A stretch of DNA of 64,000 nucleotides from positions 124,001 to 188,000 of the forward strand of contig JAFXSR010000012.1 of the NCBI GenBank assembly GCA_017525505.1, read 5' to 3'. The position numbers and the translations under genes are program-made. Positions within the stretch are counted from its first letter, which is position 1. Each line of letters starts with the position of its first letter. A model generated the notes under the pieces. It was not told the origin of the DNA. It made no database searches and worked only from the letters and a program-made list of their open reading frames with translations. The DNA is from Bacteroidales bacterium. Its GTDB lineage: Bacteria > Bacteroidota > Bacteroidia > Bacteroidales > WCHB1-69. Of the stretch, positions 8,711-17,300 are shown piece after piece.

Positions 8711-9079
8711 ATGATACAGCAAGAAACAAGAATGGCAGTGGCCGACAACAGCGGCGCAAAGGAAGTTTTGTGTATCCGCGTTCTGGGTGGTACTAAAAAA
8801 CGCTATGCCACCGTTGGCGATAAAGTGGTCGTCACCGTGAAAAGCGCCATCCCTTCAGGTAATATCAAAAAAGGTTCTGTCTCTAAGGCAGTGGTCGTCC
8901 GTACCAAGAAACATGTCCGCAGAAACGACGGTTCTTACATCCGCTTCGATGATAACGCCGTTGTCCTCCTCACCCCCGGTGATGAACTCCGCGGCACCCG
9001 TATCTTCGGCCCTGTAGCCCGTGAACTTCGTGAGAAACAATATATGAAGATTGTTTCCCTCGCTCCGGAAGTACTTTAA
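8711..9079 (+). CDS. rplN: 50S ribosomal protein L14
   Basis: At 122 residues this is the exact usual length of L14, which forms intersubunit bridges. The start [19 protein letters not shown] and the end [18 protein letters not shown] are near-universal signatures. The 76-nt gap after it is the largest in the operon, AT-rich, and lacks an obvious hairpin. Confidence 0.99.
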   Translation: MIQQETRMAVADNSGAKEVLCIRVLGGTKKRYATVGDKVVVTVKSAIPSGNIKKGSVSKAVVVRTKKHVRRNDGSYIRFDDNAVVLLTPGDELRGTRIFGPVARELREKQYMKIVSLAPEVL

Positions 9080-9155
9080 TTGTTGCCTATACAACAATTA
9101 TATATAAAGGACAATTGACAAAGACCAATTGAAAAACAATTAAAAACAAAAAGCA

Positions 9156-9470
9156 ATGAAAATTCACATCAAAAAAGGCGACATCGTTAAAGTTATTGCC
9201 GGTGACTCTAAAGGCTCACAAGGCAAAGTGATGATGGTAGATGTCGAAAAATACCGTGCCATGGTGGAAGGCGTGAACTTGGTGTCAAAACACACTAAGT
9301 CCAACGCTAAGAACCCCAACGGCGGTATCGTTAAGAAAGAAGCTCCGATCCATATTTCTAACCTGATGCTTATCGACGCTCAGGGTAACGCTACCCGTAT
9401 CGGCAGAAGAAAGAATGAGAACGGCAAATTAGTTAGATATTCAAAAAAGTCAGGAGAGGAGATTAAGTAA
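9156..9470 (+). CDS. rplX: 50S ribosomal protein L24
   Basis: This 104-residue L24 is an assembly initiator of the large subunit. Its KOW motif is visible at the start ([20 protein letters not shown]), followed by [12 protein letters not shown] and a C-terminal [20 protein letters not shown]. Its stop codon overlaps the rplE start by one base (TAATG), which implies coupled translation. Confidence 0.98.
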   Translation: MKIHIKKGDIVKVIAGDSKGSQGKVMMVDVEKYRAMVEGVNLVSKHTKSNAKNPNGGIVKKEAPIHISNLMLIDAQGNATRIGRRKNENGKLVRYSKKSGEEIK

Positions 9471-10024
9471 TGTACACACCAAGATATAAAGAAAAATATA
9501 CAAAGGAAGTTCTTCCTGCACTGAAAGAACAGTTCGGATTCAAATCCGCGATGCGTATCCCGAAAATCACCAAGATCTGTCTGAACCAGGGTCTCGGTAA
9601 ATTCGGTATCGCCGACAAGAAGTTAATCGAAGCAGGTGTTCAGGAAATGACCATGATCGCTGGTCAGAAAGCCGTAGCTACCAAGTCAAAGAAAGATATC
9701 TCCAACTTCAAGTTGAGAAAAGGTATGCCCATCGGCGTGAGAGTGACCCTCCGTGGCGACAGAATGTACGAATTCCTCGATCGTCTGATCTCCGTTTCTA
9801 TCCCTCGTATCCGTGATTTCCGCGGTATCAGCGACAAGGGTTTCGACGGCAGAGGTAACTACACCCTCGGTATCCCCGAACAGATTATCTTCCCCGAAAT
9901 CGACATCGATAAAGTGGCTAAAATTAACGGTATGGATATCACCTTCGTTACCACAGCCCATAATGATAAAGAGTGCCTCGCACTGTTGAAAGAGTTTGGA
10001 TTACCATTTAAAAATCAGAAATAA
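9470..10024 (+). CDS. rplE: 50S ribosomal protein L5
   Basis: This 184-residue L5 binds 5S rRNA and sits in the central protuberance. Signatures are [38 protein letters not shown] and [20 protein letters not shown]. The final [20 protein letters not shown] is typical. The start overlaps the rplX stop. Confidence 0.99.
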   Translation: MYTPRYKEKYTKEVLPALKEQFGFKSAMRIPKITKICLNQGLGKFGIADKKLIEAGVQEMTMIAGQKAVATKSKKDISNFKLRKGMPIGVRVTLRGDRMYEFLDRLISVSIPRIRDFRGISDKGFDGRGNYTLGIPEQIIFPEIDIDKVAKINGMDITFVTTAHNDKECLALLKEFGLPFKNQK

Positions 10025-10027
10025 GCT

Positions 10028-10327
10028 ATGGCAAAAGAATCTTTAAAAGCAAGAGAAGTAAAAAGAGCAAAATTAATTGCTAAATACGCCGCTAAACGTC
10101 AGGAGTTAAAGAAGATCATTAATGGTAATGACTATGAGGCAAAGCAGGCTGCTATCGTGGCTCTGCAGAAACTGCCCCCCAACTCAAACCCGATCAGATT
10201 ACACAATCGTTGTAAGTTAACCGGTCGTCCGAAAGGTTATATGCGTCAGTTCGGCATTTCCCGTATCAATTTCAGAGAAATGGCCTCCGCTGGTCTCATC
10301 CCGGGCGTAAAAAAAGCAAGTTGGTAA
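10028..10327 (+). CDS. rpsN: 30S ribosomal protein S14 (zinc-free long form)
   Basis: This 99-residue S14 belongs to the small subunit head. It is the long form without a zinc ribbon: CxxC pairs are absent and the length is ~100 rather than ~61. The C-terminal core [20 protein letters not shown] is intact and ends [11 protein letters not shown]. It starts 3 nt after rplE. Confidence 0.98.
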   Translation: MAKESLKAREVKRAKLIAKYAAKRQELKKIINGNDYEAKQAAIVALQKLPPNSNPIRLHNRCKLTGRPKGYMRQFGISRINFREMASAGLIPGVKKASW

Positions 10328-10338
10328 CATTTAAAATT

Positions 10339-10343
10339 AGGAG
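10339..10343 (+). promoter_or_regulatory. Shine-Dalgarno AGGAG of rpsH
   Basis: AGGAG lies 9 nt before the rpsH ATG. This is notable because most starts in this window, as in Bacteroidota generally, lack a Shine-Dalgarno sequence. Confidence 0.65.
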
Positions 10344-10352
10344 AAAGATACT

Positions 10353-10751
10353 ATGAATACCGATCCGATTTCAGATTATTTAACCCGAATGAGAAACGCC
10401 ATCAGGGCTAATCATAAAGTGGTGGAAATCCCTACCTCTAAAACCAAACGCGAAATCACCAAGATTTTGTTCGAGAAAGGTTATATCCTGAATTATAAAT
10501 TTGTCGATGACGTACACCCCGGCATGATCAAGATTGCTTTGAAATATCATCCGACTTCCAAGTTGTCAGCAATCACCGAACTGAAACGCGTGAGCCGCCC
10601 CGGTCTTCGTAAATACGTTGGTGTTGACGAAATGCCTTCCGTGATGAACGGCCTCGGAATCGCTATCATTTCCACTTCCCACGGCATGATGACCGATAAG
10701 GAAGCCAAAGCACAGAAAGTCGGTGGCGAAGTTTTATGTTATATTAGCTAA
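10353..10751 (+). CDS. rpsH: 30S ribosomal protein S8
   Basis: This 132-residue S8 binds the central domain of 16S rRNA and, in many bacteria, represses its own spc operon. It opens [20 protein letters not shown] and ends [20 protein letters not shown], both conserved. A clear AGGAG lies upstream across a 25-nt gap from rpsN. Confidence 0.99.
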   Translation: MNTDPISDYLTRMRNAIRANHKVVEIPTSKTKREITKILFEKGYILNYKFVDDVHPGMIKIALKYHPTSKLSAITELKRVSRPGLRKYVGVDEMPSVMNGLGIAIISTSHGMMTDKEAKAQKVGGEVLCYIS

Positions 10752-10753
10752 TT

Positions 10754-10759
10754 AGGAGG
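10754..10759 (+). promoter_or_regulatory. Shine-Dalgarno AGGAGG of rplF
   Basis: A perfect AGGAGG 8 nt before the rplF ATG, in the short gap just after the rpsH stop codon. Confidence 0.7.
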
Positions 10760-10767
10760 ATACAGAT

Positions 10768-11328
10768 ATGTCAAGAATAGGAAAATTACCCATTTCAATT
10801 CCTTCAGGTGTTGAAATCAAGCAAGACGAGAAATCTCACGTCGTTACCGTTAAAGGTCCCCTCGGTGAATTGCACCAGTATGTTGATCCCGATATCACTA
10901 TGGAAGTGGAAGACGGTCATCTGAAACTGTCACGCCCGACCGACCAGAAACGTCACAAAGCCCTCCACGGCCTTTATAGAGCACTGCTCAACAATATGGT
11001 GACCGGTGTTTCCAAAGGCTTCGAACTGAAACAGGAAGTTGTGGGTGTCGGTTACAAAGCCGAAGCCAAAGGTTCCCATCAGTTAGACCTGAGTTTGGGT
11101 TACTCACACAATATCCTTTTCGATTTCCCGGATGAAATCAAGGTGGAAACCATCAACGAAAAAGGTAAGAACCCCATCATCATCCTCAAAGGTATCGACA
11201 GACAATTATTAGGCCAGGTGGCTAACAAGATCCGCTCATACAGAAAACCCGAACCTTACAAAGGAAAAGGTATCCGCTTTGTGGGTGAAATTGTTAGAAA
11301 GAAAGCCGGTAAATCAGCAGAAAAATAA
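10768..11328 (+). CDS. rplF: 50S ribosomal protein L6
   Basis: This 186-residue L6 lies near the factor-binding site. It has two tandem alpha-beta domains. The start is SRIGKLPISIPSGVEI and the C-terminal signature is KPEPYKGKGIRFVGEIVRKK, typical of the family. A perfect Shine-Dalgarno precedes it. Confidence 0.99.
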   Translation: MSRIGKLPISIPSGVEIKQDEKSHVVTVKGPLGELHQYVDPDITMEVEDGHLKLSRPTDQKRHKALHGLYRALLNNMVTGVSKGFELKQEVVGVGYKAEAKGSHQLDLSLGYSHNILFDFPDEIKVETINEKGKNPIIILKGIDRQLLGQVANKIRSYRKPEPYKGKGIRFVGEIVRKKAGKSAEK

Positions 11329-11346
11329 TATTGAAAATTTAAGACA

Positions 11347-11706
11347 ATGGCTTATAATAAGAAAGAATTTAGAAGAAACAGGATTAAAAACCGCGTGCGC
11401 AAAATCGTTAGCGGTACTCCTGAACGTCCGAGAATGTCCGTCTTTAGAAGCAATAGGGACATCTACGTACAAATTATCGATGATAGAGCCGGTGTTACCC
11501 TGGCATCTGCTTCCTCTGTCGTTGCTGACATCAAGAACCAGAAGGTTACCAAAACCGAAAAGTCTGCAATGGTAGGCAAACTGATCGCCGAACGCGCCAA
11601 AGAGGCTGGCATCAACGCTGTCGTTTTCGACCGTAACGGCTATCTGTATCACGGTAGAATTAAATCTTTGGCCGACGCAGCCAGAGAAGGTGGTTTAATT
11701 TTCTAA
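11347..11706 (+). CDS. rplR: 50S ribosomal protein L18
   Basis: This 119-residue L18 binds 5S rRNA with L5. The basic N-terminus ([20 protein letters not shown]), the central [15 protein letters not shown] and the C-terminal [20 protein letters not shown] match the family. The gap from rplF is 18 nt. Confidence 0.98.
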   Translation: MAYNKKEFRRNRIKNRVRKIVSGTPERPRMSVFRSNRDIYVQIIDDRAGVTLASASSVVADIKNQKVTKTEKSAMVGKLIAERAKEAGINAVVFDRNGYLYHGRIKSLADAAREGGLIF

Positions 11707-11709
11707 TAC

Positions 11710-11716
11710 GAGGAGG
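11710..11716 (+). promoter_or_regulatory. Shine-Dalgarno GAGGAGG of rpsE
   Basis: GAGGAGG ends 3 nt before the rpsE ATG. The match is strong but the spacing is shorter than ideal. Confidence 0.5.
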
Positions 11717-11719
11717 AAT

Positions 11720-12238
11720 ATGTCAAACGCTAATATCAAAAGAGTAAAATCAACCGATATCGAATTCAAAGACAGATTGGTTGCAGTAAACAGAGTTACT
11801 AAAGTTACCAAGGGTGGTCGTACGTTCAGCTTCTCCGCTATCGTCGTCGTTGGTAATGAGAATGGTATTGTTGGCTACGGCCTCGGCAAGGCAAAGGAAG
11901 TTTCCGCCGCTATCGCCAAAGGTATCGACGATGCCAAGAAAAACCTGATTCAGGTTCCCGTACTCAAAGGTACTATTCCTCACGCTCAGGAAGGCAAATA
12001 CAGCGGTTCTTTCGTATTCATGAAACCCGCTGCTCCTGGTACCGGTGTTATCGCTGGTGGTGCTATGCGTGCCGTCCTCGAAAGTGTTGGTGTGAAGAAC
12101 GTGTTGGCAAAATCCAAAGGCTCTTCCAACCCTCACAGTGTGGTGAAGGCTACTATCAACGCCCTGGCTCAGCTCCGCGATCCTTACACCATCGCCAAAG
12201 TGCGTGGCGTACAGCTCGACACCGTATTCAACGGCTAA
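11720..12238 (+). CDS. rpsE: 30S ribosomal protein S5
   Basis: This 172-residue S5 takes part in decoding fidelity and mRNA unwinding. The dsRBD-like N-domain ([20 protein letters not shown]) and the C-terminal domain ([20 protein letters not shown]) are complete. It is the last gene of the operon here. The expected next genes (rpmD, rplO, secY) are absent; a terminator and a composite repeat follow. Confidence 0.99.
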   Translation: MSNANIKRVKSTDIEFKDRLVAVNRVTKVTKGGRTFSFSAIVVVGNENGIVGYGLGKAKEVSAAIAKGIDDAKKNLIQVPVLKGTIPHAQEGKYSGSFVFMKPAAPGTGVIAGGAMRAVLESVGVKNVLAKSKGSSNPHSVVKATINALAQLRDPYTIAKVRGVQLDTVFNG

Positions 12239-12262
12239 AATTACAAATCCTTTTTATATACA

Positions 12263-12296
12263 AGACTCCGACCATTTGGTTGGGGTCTTTTTTTTT
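12263..12296 (+). terminator. Terminator of the ribosomal operon
   Basis: Stem AGACTCCGACC / GGTTGGGGTCT (two G-T pairs) with loop ATTTG, then nine T residues. It ends the operon right after rpsE. Confidence 0.85.
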
Positions 12297-12456
12297 GTGA
12301 AGACGTGAAGGCGTTAAGTCATGCACTGCGTGCATTCGTCAAGGCGTGAAGGCGTTAAGACGATTTTTTCCGTCTTGACGAGCGAACGAAGTGAGCGTCT
12401 CCACGTCTCCACGAACGAGCGTAGCGAGTGTCTCCACGTCTCCACGTATAAACGTC
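12297..12456. repeat. Composite octamer repeat element 1
   Basis: GTNNAGRC units (GTGAAGGC, GTTAAGTC, GTCAAGGC, GTTAAGAC), the ATGCACTGCGTGCAT hairpin, an AAGACG-N-CGTCTT hairpin (12353-12379), CGAGCGAACGAAGTGAGCG and TCTCCACG units, plus the variant GAACGAGCGTAGCGAG. It fills the gap before xseB. Confidence 0.85.
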
Positions 12457-12465
12457 ATTAACTAA

Positions 12466-12497
12466 TTTGCACATTTGCTAATTAAATTGTATCTTTG
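12466..12497 (+). promoter_or_regulatory. Promoter of xseB operon
   Basis: TTTG at 12466-12469 and TATCTTTG at 12490-12497, with 20 nt between. The -7 box ends 15 nt before the xseB ATG. The -33 region lies inside the TTAACTAA-type tract. Confidence 0.7.
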
Positions 12498-12512
12498 CAG
12501 AAATTTTGAATT

Positions 12513-12707
12513 ATGGCAAAAGAAACAATCACCTATACCGAAGCTCTGGCGGAATTACAACAGATCGTCAGTGAAATGGAAGACGCCGACATCCCTGTGG
12601 ATGAGCTTTCCGACAAAATCAAACGCTGTACCTTACTCATCAAATTGTGTAAGGACAAACTGTCCAAAACCGAGGCCGAAATTGCGAAAATCATGGAAAC
12701 TGTCTAA
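12513..12707 (+). CDS. xseB: Exodeoxyribonuclease VII small subunit
   Basis: This 64-residue XseB partners the large subunit XseA in degrading single-stranded DNA. The typical pattern TYTEALAELQQIVSEMEDAD-PVDELSDKIKR is visible, and the length is normal (60-80). The xseA gene, often adjacent, is not in this window. An O-methyltransferase gene starts 11 nt downstream and is probably co-transcribed. Confidence 0.93.
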   Translation: MAKETITYTEALAELQQIVSEMEDADIPVDELSDKIKRCTLLIKLCKDKLSKTEAEIAKIMETV

Positions 12708-12718
12708 CCCCGTATATC

Positions 12719-13360
12719 ATGGAAACCCTCACCACCCCCCTGATCGAAGAATACTGCGAGGCACACACCTCCCCGGAAAGCGAATTGCTGTACCAGTTGT
12801 TCCGTGATACCCATTTGCACACAGTCAAGCCTCGGATGCTGTCGGGACAGCTTCAGGGACGTTTTCTGTCCATGGTCTCCCGTTTGGTAAGACCAGTGCA
12901 TGCATTGGAAATCGGCACTTATACCGGCTATTCAGCACTGTGTCTGGCGGAAGGTTTGGCTCCAGAAGGCATGCTTGACACGATAGAGGTGGATGAGGAG
13001 TTGGAGGAGATGATCAACAGATATGTCAACGCATCAAAATATAAGGATAAAATCAGACTCCATATCGGTGATGCTCGCCAGCTGATCCCCAGCTTCAATT
13101 GCCAGTGGGATTTGGTGTTCATGGATGCAGAGAAAAGAAGCACTCGCGAATTTTACGACTTGCTGCTGCCCAGAATGCGCAAAGGCGGACTGATGATGAT
13201 TGACAATATGCTGTGGAGCGGGAAAGTAGTGGAGGAGGGGAGCCGTCATGATTTGGATACACAAGCCATCATGGAATTCAATGACTATGTGCAGCGGGAC
13301 GAGCGCGTGAGCAATGTGCTTTTGCCTTTGCGTGATGGGATTATGATGGTGATGTGCTGA
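12719..13360 (+). CDS. SAM-dependent O-methyltransferase (class I, family 3)
   Basis: At 213 residues this fits the caffeoyl-CoA/catechol O-methyltransferase-like family. SAM motif I is ALEIGTYTGYSALCLAEGL (~60-78), the acidic residue of motif II lies in DTIEVDEELEE (~86-96), and a metal-binding aspartate lies in WDLVFMDAEKR (~128-138). MIDNMLWSGKVVEEG follows. Bacterial members methylate small hydroxylated molecules or 5-hydroxyuridine in tRNA (TrmR). The position between xseB and trmD is compatible with the tRNA role but does not prove it. Confidence 0.85.
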   Translation: METLTTPLIEEYCEAHTSPESELLYQLFRDTHLHTVKPRMLSGQLQGRFLSMVSRLVRPVHALEIGTYTGYSALCLAEGLAPEGMLDTIEVDEELEEMINRYVNASKYKDKIRLHIGDARQLIPSFNCQWDLVFMDAEKRSTREFYDLLLPRMRKGGLMMIDNMLWSGKVVEEGSRHDLDTQAIMEFNDYVQRDERVSNVLLPLRDGIMMVMC

Positions 13361-13362
13361 GG

Positions 13363-13495
13363 CATACGTTAAGGCGTCAAGGCGTTAAGACATGCACTGC
13401 GTGCATTCGTTAAGGCGATAAGACGTTGAAGTAATTAATTAATCGTCTTGACGAGCGAACGAAGTGAGCGTCTCTACGCCTCCACGTATAAACGG
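13363..13495. repeat. Composite octamer repeat element 2
   Basis: Same modules and orientation as element 1: GTTAAGGC/GTCAAGGC units, the ATGCAC-GTGCAT hairpin, an AT-rich centre flanked by AAGACG and CGTCTT, CGAGCGAACGAAGTGAGCG, then TCTCTACG/CCTCCACG. It fills the gap before trmD. Confidence 0.85.
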
Positions 13496-13508
13496 AAAAA
13501 AATAAATT

Positions 13509-14189
13509 ATGAGAATAGACATACTGACCTTATTCCCTGAAATGTTCACGGGTGTTTTTGCTTGCTCCATTATCAGCAGGGCGGTCAAAGGCGGCTACTT
13601 GGAATTGCACACACATGATATAAGAGACTATAGTACCGACAAGCATCGCCGCGTGGATGACTATCCCTTCGGCGGCGGGGCCGGCATGGTGTTGATGGTG
13701 GAACCTATCGCCCTTTGCATCGAGAAACTGAAGAGTGAGCGAAAGTACGACTTGGTGCTCTTCATGGCTCCCGATGGCAAGACCTTTGACCAAAATTATG
13801 CCAACCGTCTCTCTTTGCAAGAGAATATCATGATTTTGTGTGGACATTATAAAGGAGTGGACGAGCGTGTGCGCGAGTTGTTCATTGACGAGGAGGTAAG
13901 TATCGGTGATTATGTGCTGTCCGGAGGAGAGATTGCGGCCATGGCCATTGTGGATGCGGTGGCCAGAATCATCCCGGGGGTGTTGCATGACGAAACTTCC
14001 GCATTGTTGGACTCGTTCCAAGACGGACTTTTATCGGCACCTGTCTATACCCGTCCGGCTGATTATCAAGGCCATAAGGTTCCTGACATCCTGCTTTCAG
14101 GGCATCAAAAGAAAATTGACGACTGGCGTTTGGAACAGCAATTGAAACGAACCCAAGAACGCCGTCCAGACCTGTTGGAAGATATTTAA
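13509..14189 (+). CDS. trmD: tRNA (guanine-37 N1)-methyltransferase
   Basis: This 226-residue TrmD methylates G37 of tRNAs reading CNN codons, which prevents frameshifting. The trefoil-knot SAM site is seen in [20 protein letters not shown] and [17 protein letters not shown]. The N-terminus [13 protein letters not shown] and the segment [16 protein letters not shown] are diagnostic. It is usually clustered with rpsP, rimM and rplS, but here it stands alone between a repeat element and a surface protein gene. Confidence 0.98.
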   Translation: MRIDILTLFPEMFTGVFACSIISRAVKGGYLELHTHDIRDYSTDKHRRVDDYPFGGGAGMVLMVEPIALCIEKLKSERKYDLVLFMAPDGKTFDQNYANRLSLQENIMILCGHYKGVDERVRELFIDEEVSIGDYVLSGGEIAAMAIVDAVARIIPGVLHDETSALLDSFQDGLLSAPVYTRPADYQGHKVPDILLSGHQKKIDDWRLEQQLKRTQERRPDLLEDI

Positions 14190-14229
14190 CAACATTCTGT
14201 TCAAAAAAAAAATCGATAAAAAATAATTT

Positions 14230-14263
14230 TTTGCGTTTCATGTAAAAAAAATATGTATTTTTG
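14230..14263 (+). promoter_or_regulatory. Promoter of the 2419-residue surface protein gene
   Basis: TTTG at 14230-14233 and TATTTTTG at 14256-14263, leaving a leader of about 105 nt, AT-rich and A-rich towards the start codon. Confidence 0.6.
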
Positions 14264-14376
14264 CATGTTGAAATTGTAGTGTACTGCAATCTCAAGAAAT
14301 ATTTATAAACAGTGAAAAACCAATAAAATAGAGAGAAAAGAGAGAAAAAAACAATAACAATTAAATTCAAAATCTT

Positions 14377-17300
14377 ATGAAAAAACTATTATCGATTTGC
14401 TTCTTAAGCATCTTTTTAATGATGTTTGGCATGCAAGCGCAAGCGCAGAGGGACTGCTGTTTCCAGCTTTCGAATCCCCATGCTGACACTCTCCACGGCA
14501 TTGCGAATCTGCCGGGTGGCAACTTGCCATTGTCTCATTACATGAGTCCTCTGGTATTTGGTGCCACCGATGTCTATGACATGATTTTCTCAGATGCTAA
14601 TTGCTTGGGTATTGACGAAGGTGCGAAAGTGTCCGTTGAACTCGAGTTGTGGGTTGATGGTCCGAATGGTCTTGAGAATGTCCTTGACGGACAGCACGAC
14701 CTGAGTCGTTACTGCAATATTACCCTCCAAACTGCCTATGAGGAACTGCATTGGGTGGGTACTCCCATGTTGCAGGAAAATTATTCTTTTGTGTATGAGT
14801 ACCCAGGTGCTATTCCGATTTTCAGTGGTACTTATAACATTAGTAATGTAGCTTTCGACTATTTTTATTTCAGATTCCTCACCAATACGAGATCAAGAAT
14901 CGTTGTTACCTGGAACCAGGTTTTCCGCGATGTTATGCTGATTGTTCACATCAGAGAACGTATCCATGGTACCGACAATTCTTTGTACTGGAATTCTCAT
15001 GTTGAAGAAAGTGAATACTACCAGATTGGTGGTCACCAGTCTCATCCGGGCAGAGTGTTGGCCTCCGATACTTTGACCCCTGGCCCTATTGTTGAAAAGA
15101 ACGATACTATCAAGGACTGCGAACCTGTGACTGTTGGCATGCCCCCTTACACTATGGATACTACCGGTGATTATAGAATCGCTTACGTTGACACAACCTG
15201 CGGTTACCGTATCGACAGCGTGGTGAATTATAATTATACTCATTATGTACACCCGACTACTCCTACTTTGTCAGACTCAACTTACACTTATTGCCAGAGA
15301 GCTACTTCCGATTCTATCGTTTTGGGTCCGGAACCCAATGATAGTCTCCGTATTGACCATGGAGCCGACATCGTGGCTTATTGGTCATTAGATGGTGACA
15401 CCTTCTATTATGCACCGTCGTTCACACCTAATACGGATACTTTAGCGGGTACATATACATATTATGTAAAACGTCACGACAATGTGACTGGTTGCGAAAG
15501 TGGTGTGGATACCTTCCAGGTGAGAATCACCCCGATTCCGGCTGGTCCGAGTGTAACTGACACTTTGGTGGAATACTGCGTTGGTGAGACCCCGGTTGCA
15601 CTGACCTATACAGCTCCCGCTGGTCAGCAGGTTCTTTGGGGTGAGGATGTTGACAATATCACTTCAACAACCGCTCCTGTTCCCACTGCTACTGCTGCCG
15701 GTACGAAAGTATATTATCTGAAACTGCAGGATACCACCACCGTGAACCAGTGCATCAGTGATGATTATGATTCCATTACGGTCAAGGTGTATGACAATCC
15801 TACAGTGGCTATCACCATTGATAATGATACATTGTGCTTCGGTGATGTGGCTTCAATGACCGCCGCTCCTACTGACTTGACTACCTATCAGTGGAAGGAG
15901 GACGGTGTCAATGTGGCTGACTCAACGAATTATCATTTCTCATACACTAATGATGTGACCGACACGACTTTGATTGTATTCTCTGTCGCTGTTACAAAAT
16001 TGCATGTGGTGAAATCATGTAGCGGTAAAGACTCTGTAGAAGTATTGGCTTATCCGACAATCGGTGCTCCTACTCCTGTTCGTGGCGATACCGCTATTTG
16101 CGGACCTGGTACTGTGACCCGCGAAGTTGCTAACGGTGCTCATGCCTCTACTTCAACTTGGTATGACAAGACCAAAACAATCGTTTTGGGAACAGGTACA
16201 ACCTATACTCAGAACTATACTGAAACTGATACTTTGTATGTTTCTTCTTCAAATGATTTCGGTTGCGAAACTCCGAAGGCTAACTGGTTGTGCATTATTG
16301 TGACAGTGGACAGCGTTCCTCAGATTACTTTGACCACTGACCATGTTGGTGATTCAGTTTGTGCTGAAGAAAACCTGATTATCCGTTCTTCAGTTGTTCC
16401 TACGGGATATGTTTTGGATTACGTATGGAGTGGCACTGGTTTGGTTGCCCCTCTTAACAGAGACAGCGTTGTTTTCAACTATGCAACTGCTGGTACTTAT
16501 ACCGACACTTTGACGGTGACGATTCACTATACTACCCCTGCCCATCAATGCTCCAACCATGCTACTATCGATATTACCGTTGATACTCTTCCTGTGATTG
16601 TGAAGGATGTGAACTACACGGTTAAGAATAATGATTACTGCGTTGGTGTAAATGGTAAAATTGAATTCACTACTCCCGACTATGTAAGATATAGTATTGA
16701 CAGTGCTGCTACATGGCAACCCTCCAAGGTGTTTGCTCCTCTGGCCGCTGGTGATTACTATTTGGTTGTTGAAGATGGCAATGGTTGTAAAAACCATGCA
16801 AACCATGAGGTCATTATTGACGCTCCTATCAAGCCTGTTCTTACACTTGCTGACTCAGCCAACACCCGTTGTGAAGCCCCGTTCAATGGTAAGTTGATTG
16901 CTCATGCTACCCCCGCCGCTACTTACAACTATCAGTTGAATGATGGTGCTTTCCAGGCTGATTCTGTTTTCGCCGCATTGGAAGATGGTGCTTACACCGT
17001 TATTGTTAAAGACATGACCACAGGTTGTAGAGACACCGCTACTCATAATGTTACCAACGGCAGAGTAACTCCTGACCCCACATTGGTTCAGAATCCTAAT
17101 ACTCACTGCGTGGCTCCATTTGGTGGTTCAATTGCTGTCGTAGCTATGAATCCTGCTGATGAGGTATATCAGTACTGTCTGGTTAAAGGAACTGATACCT
17201 CTGCTTATCAGTATGACACTTTGTTCACTTCACTGGAGCATGGTTTCTATACAGTGATTGCTAAGGATACCGCTACCGCTTGTTTGGGTAACGATACTAT

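Noticed and set aside
12297..12456. CRISPR array
   Set aside because: Units are 8 bp, tandem and degenerate without spacers of regular length, and no cas genes are present.
12297..12456. Insertion sequence or MITE as the source of the composite elements
   Set aside because: No terminal inverted repeats with target duplication, no transposase, and module order changes between copies.
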